NCBI GenBank assembly: GCA_018267135.1
Contig: JAFDZA010000014.1
Coordinates: forward strand, 1-64,000
Length of the DNA: 64,000 nt
Source of the DNA: Bacteroidota bacterium
GTDB taxonomy: Bacteria > Bacteroidota > Bacteroidia > Cytophagales > Cyclobacteriaceae
Direction: 5' to 3'
The notes under the pieces were generated by a model. It was not told where the DNA came from and ran no database searches. It worked only from the letters and a program-made list of their open reading frames with translations. Both the position numbers and the translations under genes were made by a program. This document shows positions 18,726 through 26,719 of this stretch, one piece after another (the stretch's first letter is position 1; every line of letters starts with the position of its first letter).

Positions 18726-20600
18726 ATGAAAATCCTGTTATTTCTGCTAACCACTTGTATGGGAGTGGTTTCCTTTAGTCAATCATTCAATGCCCGCCCG
18801 GAGGGAACGCAAAAACCGCCTTTGCACGGAAAAAACTGGATGGCGATAACGGGTAAACCATTGGCGGCCACAGCCGGGGCTATTACTTTCCAAAAAGGAG
18901 GCAATGCCGTAGATGCTGCCTGCGCCATGTTGGCCGCTACCTGCACCATGTGGGACGTGCTGAGTTGGGGAGGCGAAACACAAGCCTTGATCTACAACCC
19001 CCAAACAAAAAAGGTAATCGCTATTAATGCGCTGGGGGTAGCACCCACCGGAGCTACTTCCGATTTTTTTAAAAGCAAAGGGTATCATTTTCCACCCAAT
19101 TTTGGTTCACTGGCAGCGACTACACCCGGCACGGTGGGTGGGCTTACTACTATGCTTGCCGAATACGGAATGCTAAGTTTGAAAGAAGTACTGGCTCCGG
19201 CCATGCAATTAGCCGAAGGTTACCCTATCGAAGCCCAAACTGCCAACTCGATTGAGCGCAGCAAAGAGATGATCAAAAAATGGCCTTATTCAAAATCCGT
19301 TTTCCTCCCGCACTTGGGCGAAAGCCGCGAAGCGCCTGAAGCCGGGGAAATCTTTAAGCAAACCGATTTACTGGAAACATTAAAAAAAATGGTGGAGGCC
19401 GAACAGCAGGCTCTGAAAAAAGGAAAAGACCGTAAAGCGGCTATCTATGCCGCTTACGACCGGTTTTATAAAGGTGATATAGCGAAAGAAATAGTGCGTG
19501 GAAACAATGAACAAGGCGGGCTATTTACAGAAGAAGACCTGGCTAAATGGAAGGTGAAAATAGAAGAACCACTCTTCGTAAACTACAAAGGAATAGAGGT
19601 GTATAAAATGCAACAGTGGACGCAAGGCCCGGTAATGTTACAAGCTTTAAATATGCTTGAAAACATAAATCTTCAAGCCATGGGTTTTAATTCGGCCCGG
19701 TACATCCACACGTTATACCAAGTGATGAACCTGAGTTTTGCTGACCGCGATTTTTATTATGGCGACCCGGCCTTTTCATCCGATCAGCCTATGAAGGGGC
19801 TGCTTTCAAAAGAATATGCCAAAGAGCGGGTAAAGCAAATTAATTGGGAAAAGAACGATGCCCATGCAGCCCCGGGCGATCCCTATCCCTTTGAAGGAAA
19901 AGTAAACCCCTACACCGACTACCTCAAACAATGGTCGCAAGCATTAAACTGGAATGTGCCTACTCCTCTCGATGAAAATTATTTAAGCAAAGTATGGACT
20001 GGCACTACCTCAGTGGAAGCAGCTGACAAAGAAGGCTGGGTAGTTTCCATTACACCCAGTGGCGGCTGGATACCCGCTTGCATAGCTGGTAAAACAGGGG
20101 TAGGCATGAGCCAGCGTATGCAGAGTTTTGTGCTCGACCCCAAGCTGAGTCCGTTTAATGTGGTGGCACCCGGCAAGCGACCCCGGGTTACACTTACGCC
20201 TTCTTTGGCGCTGAAAGAGGGAAGACCATTTTTATCATTTGCCGTGCAAGGTGGTGATACGCAAGATCAAAACCTGTTACAGTTTTTTTTAGACATGGTA
20301 GAATTTGGAATGACCGTGCAGGAAGCTGCCGAAGCGCCTAATATTAACACTTACCAGTTTCACTTATCGCTAGGCGATGCAGGCGGAGACGGGCAAGACC
20401 GCAAACCCAAACCCGGTTACATTCTGATCAATTCTAATACACCGCCTTATGTGCAGAAAGAGTTGCTTAAAATGGGGTACAAACTAAGTACAGATGAGCG
20501 CACCTCAGGTCCGATTAATGCAATCTATTTTGATTGGAAACATAATAGCTTTTGGGGAGGCAGCAGCAACCATGGAGAAGACTACGGTATCGGCTGGTAA
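18726..20600 (+). CDS. Gamma-glutamyltransferase-family exported enzyme
   Basis: A 624-residue Ntn-hydrolase precursor of the GGT family, with a signal peptide (1-19, LLFLLTTCMGVVSFSQ). The large subunit contains GGNAVDAACAMLAATCTMWDV and GGLTTMLAEYGMLSLKEVLAPA. Autocleavage should occur before Thr427 in WTGTTSVEAADKEG, giving a C-terminal small subunit with the nucleophile. Classical GGTs read TTHxSV here; this protein reads TTSVEA, and the later substrate loop is SGGWIPACIAGKTG. It is therefore a divergent member that may not use glutathione. PRVTLTPSLALKEGRP and GGDTQDQNLLQFFLDMVEFG are family features. It is monocistronic, convergent with the DUF2807 gene. Confidence 0.82.
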   Translation: MKILLFLLTTCMGVVSFSQSFNARPEGTQKPPLHGKNWMAITGKPLAATAGAITFQKGGNAVDAACAMLAATCTMWDVLSWGGETQALIYNPQTKKVIAINALGVAPTGATSDFFKSKGYHFPPNFGSLAATTPGTVGGLTTMLAEYGMLSLKEVLAPAMQLAEGYPIEAQTANSIERSKEMIKKWPYSKSVFLPHLGESREAPEAGEIFKQTDLLETLKKMVEAEQQALKKGKDRKAAIYAAYDRFYKGDIAKEIVRGNNEQGGLFTEEDLAKWKVKIEEPLFVNYKGIEVYKMQQWTQGPVMLQALNMLENINLQAMGFNSARYIHTLYQVMNLSFADRDFYYGDPAFSSDQPMKGLLSKEYAKERVKQINWEKNDAHAAPGDPYPFEGKVNPYTDYLKQWSQALNWNVPTPLDENYLSKVWTGTTSVEAADKEGWVVSITPSGGWIPACIAGKTGVGMSQRMQSFVLDPKLSPFNVVAPGKRPRVTLTPSLALKEGRPFLSFAVQGGDTQDQNLLQFFLDMVEFGMTVQEAAEAPNINTYQFHLSLGDAGGDGQDRKPKPGYILINSNTPPYVQKELLKMGYKLSTDERTSGPINAIYFDWKHNSFWGGSSNHGEDYGIGW

Positions 20601-20633
20601 TCTTTCAGGCTCCCATAAAGCCGGGGTAATTAT

Positions 20634-21380
20634 TTAATATGCACGGTCAATAGAGCCAGAGCCGTACACTTTTTTAGTTACTTCTTTCGTATTGCCTTTG
20701 TGCTTTACAGTACCGCTGCCCAGCACGGTGGCTACTAAAGTATTAGCTACGGTTAATTCGCAGTTGCCGGAACCACTCACTTTAACTTTAGCCGTTTCCA
20801 GTTCGCAGGAGAAAGCATTCAGACTCCCGCTTCCACCAATGGTAATATCATTGGTGGTGGCATATCCTTTCAGGGCTATGGCACCTGATCCGCTCACTTC
20901 TGTTTTTACATTGTTACCTTTCAGGTCTAAGTCCATATTACCGCTGCCTGATACCGCCAGGCTGATGTAATCGGTGGCGATGGAATTTTCTGAAATAATT
21001 TTCCCACCACCATTTATCTGAAGCTCATTAATGTTTTTTACGTTCACCGTTACTTTCATTACGGCTTTCAACTTAATGTCGTCAATTTTCGACCAAATAC
21101 TTTTGTTGGGGTTGTCCGGCTTTCGATCCACATTAATCATCAGCACGCCATTTTCAACAAAGATTTTGGTCAGCGCAAAAATATCCGGGTCGGCTTCTAC
21201 ACTTACTTCCTGTTTGTTGGTTTGTTTCAGATAAACGGTGTAGTTAGAGTTAACATAGATGCTTTTAAACTCCGGAAGCTCCAATGTTTTTTTGGTGGCT
21301 TGGGCAAAAGCAATGGATGCGGCCGATAAAAGCAACAGCGACACCACGATGAGTACGAGGATTAGGTTTAGTTTCCGCAT
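20634..21380 (-). CDS. DUF2807 (GIN) domain envelope protein
   Basis: A 248-residue protein with a signal peptide (LILVLIVVSLLLLSAASIAFAQA). The DUF2807/putative adhesin-head domain appears as regularly spaced beta-helix turns with GSG motifs (SGSGNMDLDLKG, VSGSGAIALKG, GGSGSLNAFS, SGSGNCELTV, LGSGTVKHKG, YGSGSIDRAY). Such proteins are common in Bacteroidota and often associated with the cell surface; their role is not established. It probably forms its own transcript, since 107 bp separate its start from the next minus-strand gene upstream. Confidence 0.85.
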   Translation of the reverse strand: MRKLNLILVLIVVSLLLLSAASIAFAQATKKTLELPEFKSIYVNSNYTVYLKQTNKQEVSVEADPDIFALTKIFVENGVLMINVDRKPDNPNKSIWSKIDDIKLKAVMKVTVNVKNINELQINGGGKIISENSIATDYISLAVSGSGNMDLDLKGNNVKTEVSGSGAIALKGYATTNDITIGGSGSLNAFSCELETAKVKVSGSGNCELTVANTLVATVLGSGTVKHKGNTKEVTKKVYGSGSIDRAY

Positions 21381-21487
21381 GCGATAATTATTTGAATTAC
21401 AGAAAATTGCATAGGCTTACATGTAAAATAAATTTACATTCGACAAAAATGCAAGAATTACGCTAAAAAGTTTAAAAAAGCGATGAG

Positions 21488-21595
21488 CTACTTTGTCTTT
21501 TTTCGGAAGATCAGCCAGAAAACTAACATGAAAATTACAAGGCCCAGGCAAAGCATGGCCAAAACCCCGGGTGTTACCAATTCAGCTCCTCGCAT
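21488..21595 (-). CDS. 35-aa single-pass membrane microprotein coupled to upstream gene
   Basis: The ATG at 21595-21593 shares its A with the TAA stop of the helix-hairpin-helix protein gene (TAATG), a classic re-initiation junction. The peptide begins MRGAELVTPG, has one hydrophobic stretch (VLAMLCLGLVIFMLVFWLIF, about residues 11-30), and ends RKKTK, giving an outside-N, inside-C single-pass protein. No family was recognised. Such coupled short ORFs are easily missed by gene finders. Support is the junction, a hydrophobic run ended by positive charges, and the absence of any other gene in the 214 bp to 21381. Confidence 0.6.
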   Translation of the reverse strand: MRGAELVTPGVLAMLCLGLVIFMLVFWLIFRKKTK

Positions 21596-23646
21596 TAGAA
21601 TTTTATTCGAGCCTGAAATTTAACATCATTTTTTGAATCGCCCAGAATAGTATCGCCTCCCGAACTGATTTTTTCCTGTTGAAGGTAATGGGTTTGGCTC
21701 CAACGCACCCAAATATCAATTTTTGAATTAAGCTGGTATTGAAGAAGCACATACTGACGGATTCCTTTGCCGTAATAGGCGGGAAAATTAAAAGTAAGGT
21801 AGGCATCGTGCTCAAATACATACAAACGGTTGTCGTAATCATCCGTTTCAAAGAGGGCATACCGGCCTGAGAGCGATATTCTTTTTATTTGATAGGTAAC
21901 ATCTTGAAGGATAACCATACCCTGTGTGTTTTTCCCGGCTAGCGAATACGAACTGAATTGCAGCCGGGTGCGAAAAGCTAAGCGTAAGTTGGCCGTATAG
22001 TCGCAGTTAAGCCAATAGCTCTGCTTGGTTCCCGTGGCAGTGAGATAAAGATTATGATCGGCTCCGGTGTTTCGGGGTTTGGTTTCTTGCCGCGACTGAA
22101 TGAAGATCACTACGTTTTTTGTGGGCTTGTAATTAAACCGCATCAGCCATTCACTCCCTTCAGACGAGGGTGCATAATTCCGGTAGCGAAGCCAGGGAAA
22201 AGAAAATAAATCTACATACCCCGATAACCAATATTTTTTATTGAATACATATTTCCACCCCCAGTAGATGCCTGTTTCATTTTGAGGTACTGAACTTTCT
22301 GAGATGGCATTGCTGTAAAAACTGTAGAAGTTTTTTTCAAATCTCCGGTAGGAGAGGGACATATCAAGCTGGGAGGTAAGGCTTGATAAAATGCCGGCTA
22401 CCACTGCATTTCCGCTATTCAATATTTGTGTGAACTCGCTGAAAAAAGTACTGTTTTTAAAGCTGTAATTCAGGTAGGCGCCTGCATTGGTGTTGGTATT
22501 TCCATTAAAATAGTATTGATTATAGGGAGAGGGGGTATGAATTAGCGGGGCACCAAATAGAGTGTGATGAAAAATGAAACCGGCATCGAGCGAGCGATCT
22601 TTAAATTGCAATACAGCGGCAGCATTAAATTCACTAATGGCATTTCGATTGGCTAATTCTGAAGATGTGCGATGCAAGCCGGTATAACTGATGGAAGATA
22701 AATAATCGGCCGAAGAAGAGAGCGTATCCTGATGCAGGTTGCCATCCCTGCCACGGTGCGAAAGAAGTGCGTGCGCGGTTAATTTTTTAGTTAACATGTA
22801 ACTGATGGCAGCTCCTCTAAAATAGCCGGCTTCGTAAAGGGAGGTGTAAGGCAGAAACCCCAGGTTGGGTCTTCGCAGCGTAGTAACAGCTTCTGCATTT
22901 TTTCCGATTCCGAAAAACGAACCGAGTGCCACCCCTTGCCCAAATTGAGCCTGGTAATCGCCTACGATCAAATTTTTTATCCGGCCTTTGTTCATGGTTT
23001 GCACATGAAAGCTGATGTAATCAAAGCCATAGTATTGCGTTGCCGGGTTCCACTGCACGCTTTCACCGGCATCTTTTTTAAGTGTAAACCCCAAACTGTA
23101 ATCGGCCGCCCGGCTGGAGCGAAACCGGGCATAAAAATGATCTGGCGAGCCTGCATAACGGGTAGAAGGCGTGGCCTGAGAAGTGTAGCCCTGCTGATTT
23201 TCCAGTGTACGCCCCCACCGCAGCAGCAGGTAGCTGTTGGGTTCAGACAGAATACGTCTGAATATATTTTTTGTTTGCATTTCAGGTTGGCGCACTGTAA
23301 CGAAAGGGGCTATCTTTTCAAAGGTATCTTTGTCAAAAATTTGCTGAAGTTCGTACTCCGACACAATCGGACCAGCTTCCTGGCGGTACGTGAGAAAAGC
23401 GTTGATTTGTTCTTCATTCAGGATGTAAAGAAGCCGGAGCTGCTCGCTGGTTACGTCATTTAGATCTACCGGGTTAGAAAGAAGCTGGAGATAGTCCTCA
23501 TACAAGTCCTGATAATCTATATTGAGATTTTGCGAACTGAAAATTTCGTCCACCAAATGAACCGGGTCAAAATCTTTTTTGGTAAAATCCTGGCTCCACG
23601 CTATCGTAAAATTAAAAAACAGAATGATAGAGCAGGGAGGCTTCAT
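21595..23646 (-). CDS. Helix-hairpin-helix (ComEA-like) domain plus outer-membrane barrel protein
   Basis: A 683-residue exported protein. Signal peptide 1-18 (IILFFNFTIAWSQ). About 50-120 is a ComEA-type helix-hairpin-helix region (VDLNDVTSEQLRLLYILNEEQINAFLTYR shortened here to VDLNDVTSEQLRLL, then YELQQIFDKDTFEKIAPFV). The remaining 550 residues are beta-rich with aromatic strand ends (YLLLRWGRTLE, DYQAQFGQGVALGSFFG, LTFNFPAYYGKGIRQYVLLQYQL), suggesting a large barrel. The helix-hairpin-helix is the sort of fold that binds DNA backbones, so an outer-membrane DNA-handling role is possible but not shown. ATGA overlap with the PorV-like gene upstream and TAATG with the microprotein downstream make a three-gene operon. 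Confidence 0.75.
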   Translation of the reverse strand: MKPPCSIILFFNFTIAWSQDFTKKDFDPVHLVDEIFSSQNLNIDYQDLYEDYLQLLSNPVDLNDVTSEQLRLLYILNEEQINAFLTYRQEAGPIVSEYELQQIFDKDTFEKIAPFVTVRQPEMQTKNIFRRILSEPNSYLLLRWGRTLENQQGYTSQATPSTRYAGSPDHFYARFRSSRAADYSLGFTLKKDAGESVQWNPATQYYGFDYISFHVQTMNKGRIKNLIVGDYQAQFGQGVALGSFFGIGKNAEAVTTLRRPNLGFLPYTSLYEAGYFRGAAISYMLTKKLTAHALLSHRGRDGNLHQDTLSSSADYLSSISYTGLHRTSSELANRNAISEFNAAAVLQFKDRSLDAGFIFHHTLFGAPLIHTPSPYNQYYFNGNTNTNAGAYLNYSFKNSTFFSEFTQILNSGNAVVAGILSSLTSQLDMSLSYRRFEKNFYSFYSNAISESSVPQNETGIYWGWKYVFNKKYWLSGYVDLFSFPWLRYRNYAPSSEGSEWLMRFNYKPTKNVVIFIQSRQETKPRNTGADHNLYLTATGTKQSYWLNCDYTANLRLAFRTRLQFSSYSLAGKNTQGMVILQDVTYQIKRISLSGRYALFETDDYDNRLYVFEHDAYLTFNFPAYYGKGIRQYVLLQYQLNSKIDIWVRWSQTHYLQQEKISSGGDTILGDSKNDVKFQARIKF

Positions 23647-24473
23647 GGGGCGGGTTTTATGGGTACTTGATAAACAGCCGAAGCCTGATGCACCGTGCCG
23701 GTAAGTTGATTGAAACGAATGACGTAATCTATTTTCATATTTTTCTTAAGCACCCCCAAACCGAAAAAGGCGGCATTGGGGTTGAGATTAAACCCGGTGC
23801 GGAAGAAAATCTTTTTATAGAGCGCATACTCTATACCACTTCGCCAGGTAGCCCGGTACAGCAAATCCTTTTCTAACTCGGTAGCCAATAAAATCTGATC
23901 TGATGGCCTGAATGAAAACCCCGCTACCAACTTAGTGGGCAGAGGCTCAGCATTTACGCTATTCAGTTTGGATTGAGTAAGGTTGGTGATATAAGCGCCA
24001 ATAGAAAACTGTTTGGTAAGTTGGGTGATGCCACCCAAGTCAAAACTAATGGCCGAGTGCTGCCCGAAGCCTTCGGCACGATACTGAATGTAGTTGGTTT
24101 TGAAGCCGAGCGAAGTATGGCCGATGGTATTGCCAAACCCCACCGAAAATAAATGTTCGTTATACACCTCATCACCAAACCGAAAAACACCTACTCCGGC
24201 AACCCCCCATTTTATAGGAGCAAGAAATGAAGCCGCCATACGGTTGGCACCGGTTAGCGCGGGTTTTATCTCATAAGCAAAACTACCGCTGGCTACTTTT
24301 TGCTTTCCTATGCCGCCAATGTTGTTAAAATAAGCCCATTCATCGGTTAGGCCGGCCGAGGCATAGCCCATCCCAGCAGCCCGGGCACCCATTAAAGTGG
24401 ATGCACTTTGTCCTTGCAGCAGGCTAGGGAAGAAAATCAAAACAACAAACCTTATTTTTGCTATCATAGGCAT
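23643..24473 (-). CDS. PorV/PorQ-like outer-membrane barrel protein
   Basis: A 276-residue protein with a signal peptide (about 1-21, FVVLIFFPSLLQGQ) followed by ASTLMGARAAGMGYASAGLTDEWAYFNNIGGIG. That resembles the N-terminus of PorV-type and FadL-like barrels (GARAxGMGxA, then xxNPAG, here FNNIGG). Strands continue through GVFRFGDEVYNEHLFSVGFG, SIGAYITNL and GFSFRPSDQILLATELE. PorV acts as a T9SS shuttle protein, but this shorter protein could serve another purpose. The start may be ATG 24473 or 24467. It is the first gene of the operon with the helix-hairpin-helix barrel. Confidence 0.7.
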   Translation of the reverse strand: MPMIAKIRFVVLIFFPSLLQGQSASTLMGARAAGMGYASAGLTDEWAYFNNIGGIGKQKVASGSFAYEIKPALTGANRMAASFLAPIKWGVAGVGVFRFGDEVYNEHLFSVGFGNTIGHTSLGFKTNYIQYRAEGFGQHSAISFDLGGITQLTKQFSIGAYITNLTQSKLNSVNAEPLPTKLVAGFSFRPSDQILLATELEKDLLYRATWRSGIEYALYKKIFFRTGFNLNPNAAFFGLGVLKKNMKIDYVIRFNQLTGTVHQASAVYQVPIKPAP

Positions 24474-24824
24474 TGTTTTTTTAATTGATGTAAGTTATAT
24501 CGTTATGCAGATAACAAAACCAATGCTGCGCTCAACTAATCAGTGTAATGTTTAGCTTTAGTAAAAATACAGTATTTGAGATATGAAAATTAAATTTTCA
24601 TACGAGCCTTTCACTGCATTGCCTTTAACATTCCTGCGCTTGCAGGAAAACACCTGATTACCGCCAATTACATCTCAGATGAAATAAAAATAGGAGCGGG
24701 GAACAAGGCAGGCTCTGTATCTTGTTAAATGTAAAATATGATTTTTGTCTCTTGCTGTGTTCAAGTAATAAGTACAACATAAGAGGTTGAACACAGTAAG
24801 CCTTATCTTTACCTTGTTTTAGTT
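24474..24824. promoter_or_regulatory. Divergent intergenic region with perfect 10-bp inverted repeat
   Basis: A 351-bp gap between divergent genes, with no ORF seen. It holds ATGAAAATTAAATTTTCAT (palindromic, about 24583-24601), CCTGCGCTTGCAGG, and a perfect inverted repeat, CTGTGTTCAA (24755-24764) with TTGAACACAG (24787-24796), just before a weak -7-like TATCTTTA and the M16 peptidase start. The last repeat could be an operator or an RNA hairpin. Confidence 0.4.
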
Positions 24825-26054
24825 ATGCGCAACTACCAAATACATACCTTAAAAAATGGCATACGTGTGGTACATAATCCTGTTACCACCACTAAGATTA
24901 TACATTGCGGTATTATGCTGGATATTGGCAGCCGGGATGAAACACAGGCTAACCAAGGCATTGCGCATTTTTGGGAGCACATGGCGTTTAAAGGTACGCG
25001 TAAGCGAAAAGCATTTCATATTGTAAACCGGCTCGAATCGCTCGGAGGCGAACTGAATGCCTTTACAGACAAAGAAAAAATTCTTTTTTATGCCTCTCTG
25101 CGCGATACCTATTTTGAACGAGCTATTGAACTGCTGACCGACATAACATTCGATTCTGTTTTTCCGGCTTCCCAAATCAACCGCGAACGAAATGTGATCC
25201 TCGAAGAAATGGCTATGTACTACGATGATCCGGAAGACTCACTTCAAGATGAATTTGATTCGTTGATTTTTGAAGGCCATCCCATGGGGATGAATATTTT
25301 AGGGCGGAAAGAAACCGTGCAGAATTTTAAACGAAAAGATTTCCAAACATTCATTCGGCAGCACCTTAATACGCGTAAGATCGTTTTTTCAAGTGTAGGG
25401 AATGTGCCTTTTGAAAAAGTAGTGCAGTTAGCTGAAAAATATTTGGAGCCTGTTCCCCCTACTTCCTCGAAAATAAAAAGAAAAAAATTCTTAAGCTACC
25501 ACCCCAAAGAACTGACATTGCAGCGTCCGATGAAGCAAGCCCGTTGCGCTATTGGCCGTACGGCTTTCCATTCGCGCCAGGAAGAACGCACTTCTTTTTA
25601 TATGCTTACCAATATTTTAGGCGGAGGCGGAATGAACTCCCGGTTAAATCTGGCTTTACGCGAAAAACATGGCTTTGTTTATAGCATTGGAGCTCAATTT
25701 GTACCGTTTACCGATACGGGTTTATTTGTTATCAATTTTGGCACAGAACCTTCGCAACTGAGCCGAAGTATAACCTTAGTGATGCAAGAGTTACGAAAAC
25801 TAAGAGAAGACAGGTTAGGCACAAAACAATTGGCTTCATCTAAAGAACAAATTCTTGGACAAATAGCCATGGCAGAAGAAAATAATGCCGGCTTTATGAT
25901 GATGATGGCGCGAAGCTTGTTAGACCAGAATCGAATTATTTCGTTGGAAGAAATTTTTGACAAAATCAGAAACACCACTGCTTCTGATCTGCAACGTCTG
26001 GCTAATGATATGCTTAATGAAGAACAGCTAAGTGTTTTACGAATGCACGCTTAA
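24825..26054 (+). CDS. M16-family zinc metallopeptidase
   Basis: A 409-residue insulinase/pitrilysin-family protease. The inverted zinc motif HxxEH is His48-Phe-Trp-Glu51-His52 (HFWEHMAFKGT), with the third ligand Glu in the following ERNVILEEM region. It has both halves of the clam-shell (first half to about 200, second from GRTAFHSRQEERTSFYML). The motif NILGGGGMNSRLNLALREKHGFVYS is the conserved second-half signature. There is no signal peptide, so it is probably cytosolic. The O-methyltransferase follows 11 nt later, suggesting co-transcription. A one-chain active M16 enzyme normally works as a dimer. Confidence 0.93.
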   Translation: MRNYQIHTLKNGIRVVHNPVTTTKIIHCGIMLDIGSRDETQANQGIAHFWEHMAFKGTRKRKAFHIVNRLESLGGELNAFTDKEKILFYASLRDTYFERAIELLTDITFDSVFPASQINRERNVILEEMAMYYDDPEDSLQDEFDSLIFEGHPMGMNILGRKETVQNFKRKDFQTFIRQHLNTRKIVFSSVGNVPFEKVVQLAEKYLEPVPPTSSKIKRKKFLSYHPKELTLQRPMKQARCAIGRTAFHSRQEERTSFYMLTNILGGGGMNSRLNLALREKHGFVYSIGAQFVPFTDTGLFVINFGTEPSQLSRSITLVMQELRKLREDRLGTKQLASSKEQILGQIAMAEENNAGFMMMMARSLLDQNRIISLEEIFDKIRNTTASDLQRLANDMLNEEQLSVLRMHA

Positions 26055-26065
26055 AAATAAAAAAA

Positions 26066-26701
26066 ATGGATTTTTTACCTCAAGCGATACAGCAGTACAT
26101 AGAACAACACACCAGCGATGAAAGTGCTTTGTTAAAGAAAATAAATCGCGACACACAGGCTAACGTATTAAAACCACGCATGCTGTCGGGGCATGTGCAG
26201 GGAAGGTTTCTATCGCTCATCAGTAAACTCATTCAGCCTAAACGGATTCTGGAAATAGGCACCTACACAGGGTATTCGGCCGTATGTTTGGCAGAAGGGT
26301 TGGCCGTGGGTGGCCAACTCACTACCATTGATATTAATGAAGAATTAGAAACAAAAGTAAGAACCTCTTTTAAGGAAGCAGGGTTGTCAGATATAATTGA
26401 TTACCGGATAGGCAATGCACAAAAAATAATTCCATTGCTGAACGATGTATTTGATTTGGTTTTTATAGATGCCGATAAAGAAAATTATTCTTTGTACTTC
26501 GATTTAGTTATAGATAAAGTAAAACCCGGTGGTTTAATATTGGCAGACAACGTGCTGTGGAGCGGAAAGATTGTTACCCCTAAGCCCGACAAAGACACAC
26601 AAGCCATTATTGATTTCAATAGAAAAGTTCAGGAAGATAACCGGGTAGAGAACTTGCTGCTTCCCCTACGCGATGGAATAATGATGATCAGGAGAAAATA
26701 A
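26066..26701 (+). CDS. SAM-dependent O-methyltransferase (class I, COMT-like)
   Basis: A 211-residue methyltransferase of the O-methyltransferase family 3 (COMT/CCoAOMT-like). The SAM-binding motif is ILEIGTYTGYSAVCLAEGL (near 67-85), followed by TTIDINEE, the acidic VFIDADKENY and the metal/substrate region GGLILADNVLWSG. This matches the family closely in length and order. The natural acceptor cannot be told; catechol-like substrates are typical. Immediately downstream of the M16 peptidase. Confidence 0.9.
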   Translation: MDFLPQAIQQYIEQHTSDESALLKKINRDTQANVLKPRMLSGHVQGRFLSLISKLIQPKRILEIGTYTGYSAVCLAEGLAVGGQLTTIDINEELETKVRTSFKEAGLSDIIDYRIGNAQKIIPLLNDVFDLVFIDADKENYSLYFDLVIDKVKPGGLILADNVLWSGKIVTPKPDKDTQAIIDFNRKVQEDNRVENLLLPLRDGIMMIRRK

Positions 26702-26707
26702 TTTACG

Positions 26708-26715
26708 TACCTTTG
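26708..26715 (+). promoter_or_regulatory. -7 box TACCTTTG only 4 nt before a start codon
   Basis: An exact TAnnTTTG box (TACCTTTG) ends at 26715, four bases before the ATG at 26720. In Bacteroidota transcription usually starts a few bases past this box, so the transglycosylase mRNA may be leaderless or nearly so. Confidence 0.5.
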
Positions 26716-26719
26716 TTCC

